Made by a program: the position numbers and the translations under genes. DNA of 10,615 bases from Planctomicrobium sp. (GTDB lineage Bacteria > Planctomycetota > Planctomycetia > Planctomycetales > Planctomycetaceae), in NCBI GenBank assembly GCA_029259835.1, contig JAJDEL010000647.1, positions 1-10,615 of the forward strand, given 5' to 3'. This document shows, piece by piece, positions 5,530-10,615 of this stretch. The notes under the pieces were generated by a model, which was given only the letters and a program-made list of their open reading frames with translations, was not told where the DNA came from and did not search any database. Position 1 is the first letter of the stretch, and each line of letters starts with the position of its first letter.

Positions 5530-8046
5530 TCACTCAGATGGCTTTCCCTGAGAGAGGTTGGCTTGTAGTTCGGCGGCCCAGATTTTGACAGCGTCTGGCT
5601 CTAATGTTGTGTCGTGGTTTTTTGCAGTGTCAAGCAGAATCACTTGAATGTTTTTCTCTGCGAGTTGATGCCATAGGCGTCCAGACTTTAAATATTCTGG
5701 GCGTCCAACAAGAAGAATGTCTCCCGAATATGAATTGGGTGAATACAACCTGCGATTTCGTCGGATGGTAGGACGTACGAGTTCCCAGCGTTCCTCGCTT
5801 GTCATTTGCTCACCAGAGAGATCTTTGATTTGAAGAGATTGAGTTTTAAACCGATGTTGCTTTCCGGGAAGGAATCTTCGTCCGTATTCTCGAAATTTTT
5901 CTTTCACGAGAGCGAGTCGACTCGATGGAAGTGGGGCGGAAGGCTCAATCAGCATCACAGTCGGGAAAATGGACATCAATTGTCCAATTCGTTCTGCGAG
6001 CGAATAAGCCACGAGTCCACCGTAAGAAAAACCAACGATGGTTGTGGGAACTGGGATCTCTGCGGATCGCAATTCACCAATCGCTTGATCGACGATCTCA
6101 GCAATCGTCAAGCCTCGAAATGAATTCGTTTGATAACCGTCAACGTGAAATACGAAGATCGAATATTCATTAGCGAAATACGGCATTGCCAATCGTGCGA
6201 GATTCATTCCAACGAAGAGCACTTGAACGTCATGGGAATTTTCGAAAACCTGCTCAAGACAATTTGATTTTTTCGAATCCGGCTGCTCGTCAATTGCACT
6301 GGCAAAGTCTCCAAGCTTGGGGTATTTGACCAGCGAGGTTTTCGGAACAGACTTTCCCAATTCTTTTTCGACCATTGTCAGACAATCAATCATCGCAAGT
6401 GAATCACCTCCTTGTTGAAAAAAGTCCGTCTTTGTTCCTACAGCCTCGACATTAAGGATGGACTTCCAAATTTCTGCGACACGTAACTCTGTTTTTGTTT
6501 TTGGCGCAGAAAACGATTCGGACTGCTGAGTCCTCGGATGATTTTGTGCGAGTTCTTGTAACTGCTTCCGATCAATTTTTCCACCTGGTAATGTTGGAAG
6601 CTTCCTGATGAAAATGAACTCAAGTCCGAGAGCGAGTTCTCCAAGTTTTTGGCAATCGTCTGCAAACGTCTTGGGCTTGCCTCCAGTTGAACTGGAAATA
6701 AATGCACACAGGCGACTCAAATATTCCTGCTCATGGAAAGTAACGCAAGCTTCGTTGAGATCCGTAAATTGATTCAGAGCAGTTTCAATTTCAAGGAGAT
6801 CAATTTTACGTCCGAGCCGCTTAACTTGACGATCTTCGCGACCGAGGGACTCCAGCATTCCGTTTGTCAGAAATCGACCAAAATCGCCGGTTTTGTAGAC
6901 TGAGATTCCTTCGCCTAAATCGTGAAATGATTGTTGTGTGAGTTCAGGCTCTCTCCAATACCCCAGAGCGCAATGCTCGCTTTGGATGGTAATTTCTCCT
7001 TTTTGACCGACAGGGACTTGGTCAAGCGTTCCAGGTTTGACCACTCTGACTTCTTTTCCGGCGACTTCACGATTCAACGGGACCACTGTTCCAGCCCAGG
7101 TTGTGTTCTGGTTGAGGATGGATTGCCGAAATGTAGGAACTTCGGCACAGCCGAAATTGTTCAACAGAACGCAATCAGGGGGAAAGAACATGCAGAACAT
7201 ATCGAAATCGTAACGCGTGACAGGTTCTCCACCCAGGTGAAGCACACGGATCGAATCGAAAACCTCACCCACCGATGTTTGCTTGATCATCCGCCGGAAA
7301 ACAGTCGGAACAAAATGAACGATCGTCGGGTGGTGTCTTCTGATTGCGGTGGAAATGCCAGAGACTCCAAACTCATGGAGATCAACGGGAATAATTGTTC
7401 CCCCATTGAGCAGCATACGCAAAATGTCAGTCACACCAGAAATCGTATTCCAAGTCGCGAGGAGTAAAGCACTGTCTTTCGACGTAATGTTCAACGATTC
7501 TGTGTGAACCTGATTGTTGAATAATAAAGAACGATGCGAGTGGATCACACCTTTGGGGCGACCCGTTGAGCCTGATGTGTAAATTACAATTGCGGGGCAG
7601 TGACTTGATTGGATGGCCTCGCCAATGTCATCCTCAAGAGGAGACTCCTTTGGATTCGCCTCCTCCACATTCACCACGACTTGATCCGTTGAGGTGACTT
7701 CATTCAGAAGACTCGAATGAAACGAATCGGCAAGGATGAGACGTGCAGTTGAATGCTCAAGTATTTGCTGAAGTTCAACAGGTGTCGTATCACAGAGAAC
7801 CGGGATGACTGTTCGGCCTGATTTCCAGATGGCGAGTAACGCAATCACTGGATTGAGGCCGTGTTTCATTTGGCAAGCAATCGGTGTTTCCACATCGACG
7901 GAATGCTCCTCCAGATAATTCGCCCAGCGAGCGACTTCTCTGCCCAATTCTTCAAATGTCAAAGAACATTCTGAAAGAGTGATGGCTGGCTTGTTGCCAT
8001 GCACACGCAAGGAATGAGCGAATGCAGTAGCGATATTTTCGAACAT
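5530..8046 (-). CDS. NRPS-like adenylation / carrier / thioesterase enzyme (838 aa)
   Basis: A stand-alone three-domain synthetase. The adenylation domain (about 1-505) activates a carboxylic acid with ATP. It shows A3 'YTSGSTGRPKG' (156-166), A5 'NNFGCAE' (296-302), A7 'YKTGD' (384-388), A8 'GREDRQVKRLGRKID' (402-416) and A10 'LPGGKID' with catalytic Lys490. The carrier domain (about 515-588) has 'DFFQQGGDSL' with phosphopantetheine Ser549. The thioesterase (about 605-835) is an alpha/beta hydrolase with 'GFSYGG' (Ser674) and His811; the expected Asp is Glu701. In the A4 region ('LATWNTISGVTDIL', 196-209) the Asp that binds an alpha-amino group is absent, so the substrate may be a keto, hydroxy or aryl acid. 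There is no condensation domain, so it should act alone and needs a phosphopantetheinyl transferase. Start ATG 8046 has AGGG 7 bases upstream. Same A-T-TE order as RalA/atromentin-type synthetases; product unknown. Confidence 0.9.
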   Translation of the reverse strand: MFENIATAFAHSLRVHGNKPAITLSECSLTFEELGREVARWANYLEEHSVDVETPIACQMKHGLNPVIALLAIWKSGRTVIPVLCDTTPVELQQILEHSTARLILADSFHSSLLNEVTSTDQVVVNVEEANPKESPLEDDIGEAIQSSHCPAIVIYTSGSTGRPKGVIHSHRSLLFNNQVHTESLNITSKDSALLLATWNTISGVTDILRMLLNGGTIIPVDLHEFGVSGISTAIRRHHPTIVHFVPTVFRRMIKQTSVGEVFDSIRVLHLGGEPVTRYDFDMFCMFFPPDCVLLNNFGCAEVPTFRQSILNQNTTWAGTVVPLNREVAGKEVRVVKPGTLDQVPVGQKGEITIQSEHCALGYWREPELTQQSFHDLGEGISVYKTGDFGRFLTNGMLESLGREDRQVKRLGRKIDLLEIETALNQFTDLNEACVTFHEQEYLSRLCAFISSSTGGKPKTFADDCQKLGELALGLEFIFIRKLPTLPGGKIDRKQLQELAQNHPRTQQSESFSAPKTKTELRVAEIWKSILNVEAVGTKTDFFQQGGDSLAMIDCLTMVEKELGKSVPKTSLVKYPKLGDFASAIDEQPDSKKSNCLEQVFENSHDVQVLFVGMNLARLAMPYFANEYSIFVFHVDGYQTNSFRGLTIAEIVDQAIGELRSAEIPVPTTIVGFSYGGLVAYSLAERIGQLMSIFPTVMLIEPSAPLPSSRLALVKEKFREYGRRFLPGKQHRFKTQSLQIKDLSGEQMTSEERWELVRPTIRRNRRLYSPNSYSGDILLVGRPEYLKSGRLWHQLAEKNIQVILLDTAKNHDTTLEPDAVKIWAAELQANLSQGKPSE

Positions 8047-8070
8047 GCATCGACCCTGAATTTAAATTGC

Positions 8071-8111
8071 AAAAAAAGAAACCATCCCGAGGGGAGATCC
8101 CCTCAGGACGG
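8071..8111 (-). terminator. Strong intrinsic terminator after sat
   Basis: Read on the minus strand, a 13-bp stem with two G-U pairs and an ATCT loop (8082-8111) is followed by TTTCTTTTTTT (8071-8081). It begins 34 bases after the sat stop codon and its U-run ends only 24 bases before the NRPS-like start codon. On the plus strand the same stem is followed by TTTTATCTTTT, so it could work in both directions. It should cut most sat transcripts before the downstream gene. Confidence 0.85.
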
Positions 8112-8144
8112 TTTTATCTTTTACAGTTCTTCGAAGCAATCAGT

Positions 8145-9401
8145 TTACTGCTTCATCGCTGCTGCGAGGATTTCGGAGGTGGATTCTCGCATGACGCGGG
8201 GGTCGACCATTTCGCCTTCTTGCAGAGTGGCTCGAACGGCTTTGCCGGAGATGAAGACGGGCTTCTCTTCGGAATGGTTGGACATTAAGTCAACGCGACC
8301 GAGCGATTCGTAGTAAGCGGCGAAGCCGACTTTGACGGGTTGGATCTTGAGGTCGCCACCGAGGTTGTCGAAGATTTCGTGAGCGTCGAAGTCACCCCAA
8401 ATCGCGGTGCCATCTTTGAATGGAGCGTCGGCGTGTTTACGACCAATGACGATATTTGTGTAACCCATGTTCTGGCGATAGATCGCGTGCATCACGGCTT
8501 CTTTTGGACCACCGTAGAACATTTTGATGTCGAGACCGAGAAGTTTCACGCGATCCGGAACTTCATCGTCTCGTGAACCCCACAGTTCTTTGTCGCTGTC
8601 GCCATCACCCATCTGGCGTGATGAGATCAATTTTTCGTACGTCTGCATCCGAATCTCGGCGTTGACGTCGTCACCTTTTGTTTCACCGATCAGTGGATTC
8701 AATACAGCACCTGCGTTCTTGCCATCTTTCAGTAGAACTTCGAGGGCATAGACGAGGGCGTATTCGTGTGCCCGATGCAATGGATTTCGGGTTTGAAATG
8801 CAACGGCTGCGTCCCAACCAGTTTCCGTCAGCAATGCGCGGACTTCACGAGGAGTCAGAACGTACTGACCGAAGTTCGGATTCTTTGGTTGAGGAAGTGC
8901 TTTGATTGTGCCGCCAATGAGGTGCGTTTTGTCGGCATCGCCCACCAAAACCATATCGGCACCAGGATGGTCAGTTCGGTCGGTCAGGTAAACTGACGAC
9001 AGATACTTCTGCTTGTCCCATTCGAAGACGTCGCTGAGTTCCAGAGTCGCGACAACGTCTCCGGCAGGATTCGTTAATGCGACGGTTTCGCCAGCGGAGA
9101 TTGTGGCGGCGACTTCTGAAGTGACAGGGAACGATATCGGAATCGTCCAGGCGTATTTGTCGCCATTACTGAGTACGACCGATTCTTCGAGAACACGGTT
9201 GTAGGTTGCTGAGTCCATCGGACCGGTCAGCGGGCTGAGTGTTCCATCGGCGAAGCGATAGACGCTCGACAAGTCTGCAGCTGAGACAGGGACTTTCTTC
9301 AAATCTGCGGCTGCCGCCTTGAAGGCATCAATTTGATCCTGTGCAACAGTGCAGCAAACAGGTTCCGACAAACCCCCGTGTGGGGCAATAAGATCCGCCA
9401 T
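8145..9401 (-). CDS. sat: Sulfate adenylyltransferase (ATP sulfurylase)
   Basis: This cytoplasmic enzyme makes adenosine 5'-phosphosulfate and pyrophosphate from ATP and sulfate, the first step of sulfate assimilation, or runs in reverse in dissimilatory metabolism. The 418-aa length fits the single-subunit Sat type rather than CysD/CysN. An N-terminal PUA-like half (about 1-170) precedes the catalytic half. There '[11 protein letters not shown]' (203-213) holds the HxxH pair His209/His212 and the Arg of the QxRNP motif, and 'GETKGDD' (239-245) is conserved. The usual GRDH motif reads GRKH (320-323), and a charged stretch of about 20 residues (about 262-282) looks longer than in common Sat proteins. 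No APS kinase domain is fused. The start has AAGGA 6 bases upstream (minus strand). The gene probably forms its own unit, ended by the hairpin after it. The neighbouring carrier enzyme has no evident sulfur role. Confidence 0.93.
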   Translation of the reverse strand: MADLIAPHGGLSEPVCCTVAQDQIDAFKAAAADLKKVPVSAADLSSVYRFADGTLSPLTGPMDSATYNRVLEESVVLSNGDKYAWTIPISFPVTSEVAATISAGETVALTNPAGDVVATLELSDVFEWDKQKYLSSVYLTDRTDHPGADMVLVGDADKTHLIGGTIKALPQPKNPNFGQYVLTPREVRALLTETGWDAAVAFQTRNPLHRAHEYALVYALEVLLKDGKNAGAVLNPLIGETKGDDVNAEIRMQTYEKLISSRQMGDGDSDKELWGSRDDEVPDRVKLLGLDIKMFYGGPKEAVMHAIYRQNMGYTNIVIGRKHADAPFKDGTAIWGDFDAHEIFDNLGGDLKIQPVKVGFAAYYESLGRVDLMSNHSEEKPVFISGKAVRATLQEGEMVDPRVMRESTSEILAAAMKQ

Positions 9402-9803
9402 CGTTTTTCCTTATCCTCTGGATATACCTAAAGTTGTGTGTTTAGCTCGCGTGATCACTCGCTTGCCAGCAACATCGAGATGCAAGATGTAATGCGTCTC
9501 GTCAGTGGTCATTGGTGATCTGCAATTTCTGGGGAGGAAGCACACATTCATGGTGCTCATCCGACATCGCCCAGCGTTTCCTCCGGAAGCACGATCACAC
9601 TAGAGGAAGCCTGAATCAAAATCAAGACAGGTGAATTCGAGTTCTCATGCTTGGTGACAGTTAATTGAAGAGTGCGAAATGAACGTTTTGTCGAGATGCT
9701 AAGCGATAAATCTCAGTTGTCGCATTTTCACCCTCGGACACTGTAAACTTTCCCCTTTGTCCCTCAATTCCTACCCCCTTGCACTTTCTGAAACGAGACA
9801 TTC
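9402..9803. other. Non-coding divergent intergenic region upstream of sat
   Basis: About 400 bases between the divergent sat and 238-aa membrane-protein genes hold no credible open frame. The region must carry promoters for both sides, but no convincing -35/-10 pair was found. A pyrimidine-rich tract (about 9746-9780) lies just before the plus-strand gene. Short dyads include TGATCA (9452-9457) and TTCC-TCC-GGAA (about 9568-9578). I recognise no riboswitch, tRNA or known small RNA here. Confidence 0.5.
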
Positions 9804-10520
9804 GTGCCCGTTCCATCGAACTGGATCATTCGGCAAATCCTGGCGCCTGTTCTTCGACCGGCGACGCGGCTGGTGATCGGCATGATCGCAATCCCGGCTT
9901 TGCGGTTGTTTCGTAAAAAAGTGGCACGCACAAAGGAGTGGGACGAAGAATTCGAGAAGGATGTTGAGCAATGGTTTCGGGCTTCTGCGCTCTTGTTGTT
10001 TGCAACGAAGAACGTTGAAGTCGCCATCGTTGCCCAGCTTGACCCGGATTTCAATTTCCCGCATCTCCAGGACAACTGGTATTTCTTTGCCGGACGGTTG
10101 CTCCTGGCGATTGGCGTCATTGAAGCGATGCCCGATCAGGAACTCTTCGCGATTGTTCATCCCGGTCCGCCCAAGCCGAAATGGGACAAGACTCGTGGGA
10201 TTCGAGGAAATCTCTACGATCAATTTTTGCCGATCTTGCGAGGGTTGGCGTGCATTCACCTGAAGCGATCCTCGCCAGTGTTTGCTATTATGGCGACAAT
10301 CATGGTCGAAACGACCGGTTGGGTCTGTTTCTGGATTGCGATTGTTCAATACCTGATCATTGGTTTGGTCACATCACGAGACAAGGCGTTGGACGTTCTC
10401 TCTGAATTTGATAAACAAGTCGCCTTGAAACGACAGGAACTTGTCGAGGAATTTTCGATCAGCGATGAAGAAGCGAGTCGTTTGTCGATTGAGACTGACG
10501 ATGAAGGAGAGACTGAGTAA
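9804..10520 (+). CDS. Conserved-looking membrane protein of unknown function (238 aa)
   Basis: Family not recognised. Hydrophobic stretches lie at about residues 19-36, 60-78, 92-109 and 158-190; the last is long enough for one or two spans. Between them are soluble stretches with 'FPHLQDNW' (85-92), 'HPGPPKPKWDK' (119-129) and 'RGIRGNLYDQFLP' (131-143). The C-terminal 45 residues are a charged, probably helical, strongly acidic tail ending 'SIETDDEGETE', likely cytoplasmic. No catalytic motif is visible. The GTG at 9804 is taken as start because 'PVPSNWIIRQILAPVL' leads naturally into the first helix, but no good ribosome site precedes it, so the exact start is uncertain. The stop TAA directly touches the ATG of the amidotransferase gene, which argues for one transcript and linked expression. 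Confidence 0.75.
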   Translation: MPVPSNWIIRQILAPVLRPATRLVIGMIAIPALRLFRKKVARTKEWDEEFEKDVEQWFRASALLLFATKNVEVAIVAQLDPDFNFPHLQDNWYFFAGRLLLAIGVIEAMPDQELFAIVHPGPPKPKWDKTRGIRGNLYDQFLPILRGLACIHLKRSSPVFAIMATIMVETTGWVCFWIAIVQYLIIGLVTSRDKALDVLSEFDKQVALKRQELVEEFSISDEEASRLSIETDDEGETE

Positions 10521-10615
10521 ATGTGTGGCATTGCCGGAGGAGTCTGGACTCGAAATTCGGCGCCACTTGAACCAGTGGTGTTGAAACGGATGCTCGACGT
10601 GATTCGGCATCGCGG
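10521..10615 (+). CDS. Asparagine synthase-type glutamine amidotransferase, 5' end only
   Basis: Only the first 31 codons and part of the next are present. The product starts 'MCGIAGGVWTR' and continues to 'VLKRMLDVIRHR'. Cys2 becomes the N-terminal nucleophile of class II (Ntn-type) glutaminase domains. 'MCGIAG' followed by 'M...I.HRG' is the pattern of the AsnB family (asparagine synthase, glutamine-hydrolysing) rather than GlmS or PurF. Such enzymes move ammonia from glutamine to an adenylated carboxylate. Some members make free asparagine, while others serve in surface polysaccharide clusters; the part that would tell them apart is outside the window. AAGGAGA (10504-10510), inside the preceding gene, is a plausible ribosome site, somewhat distant from the start. 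Confidence 0.85.
   Translation, partial: MCGIAGGVWTRNSAPLEPVVLKRMLDVIRHR

Noticed and set aside
6931..7467. 178-aa frame on the plus strand inside the NRPS-like gene
   Set aside because: It is antisense to the conserved adenylation domain, with low-complexity, His/Arg/Asn-rich sequence typical of a shadow frame.
9771..10349. 192-aa minus-strand frame opposite the 238-aa membrane protein
   Set aside because: Rich in Arg, Asn and Gln without any membrane or domain pattern. The plus frame has clear helices and abuts a recognisable gene.

Overview
The window is most likely chromosomal DNA of a planctomycete. This is inferred from a secreted propeller protein opening with an 'LELFVDEFLIE' stretch, a WD40-repeat lipoprotein, and several membrane proteins I cannot place in a family. 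GC looks close to 50% (hand counts of single 60-base lines gave 43-58%). No rRNA, tRNA, CRISPR array or transposase was seen.

Layout from left to right. (1) The 5' end of a secreted glycosidase-like propeller gene on the minus strand (1-389). (2) Plus strand: a 247-aa polytopic membrane protein (614-1357), then a 548-aa WD40 lipoprotein (1466-3112). (3) A non-coding gap holding a GC-rich hairpin of the widespread 'CCCTCACCCTAACCCTCTCCC' intergenic repeat type. (4) Plus strand: a sodium/solute symporter (3384-4949), whose stop codon overlaps the start of a 56-aa single-helix protein with a near-perfect ribosome site (4949-5119), then a 98-aa two-helix membrane protein (5201-5497). (5) Minus strand: sulfate adenylyltransferase sat (8145-9401), a strong intrinsic terminator (8071-8111), then an 838-aa NRPS-like enzyme with adenylation, carrier and thioesterase domains (5530-8046). 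(6) About 400 non-coding bases, then on the plus strand a 238-aa membrane protein (9804-10520) directly abutting the 5' end of an asparagine-synthase-type amidotransferase (10521 onward, cut by the window edge).

How the genes may work together. The symporter and the 56-aa protein look like a large and small subunit of one transporter. The membrane protein and WD40 lipoprotein may be co-transcribed, but their joint role is unknown. The adenylation-carrier-thioesterase enzyme is complete in itself: it should activate one carboxylic acid, hold it on a phosphopantetheine arm and release it by its thioesterase. It lacks the aspartate that normally binds an alpha-amino group, so its substrate may not be an alpha-amino acid. 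It lies downstream of sat, but the hairpin between them argues against simple co-expression, and I see no clear pathway link. The most interesting points are this enzyme and the small symporter partner.
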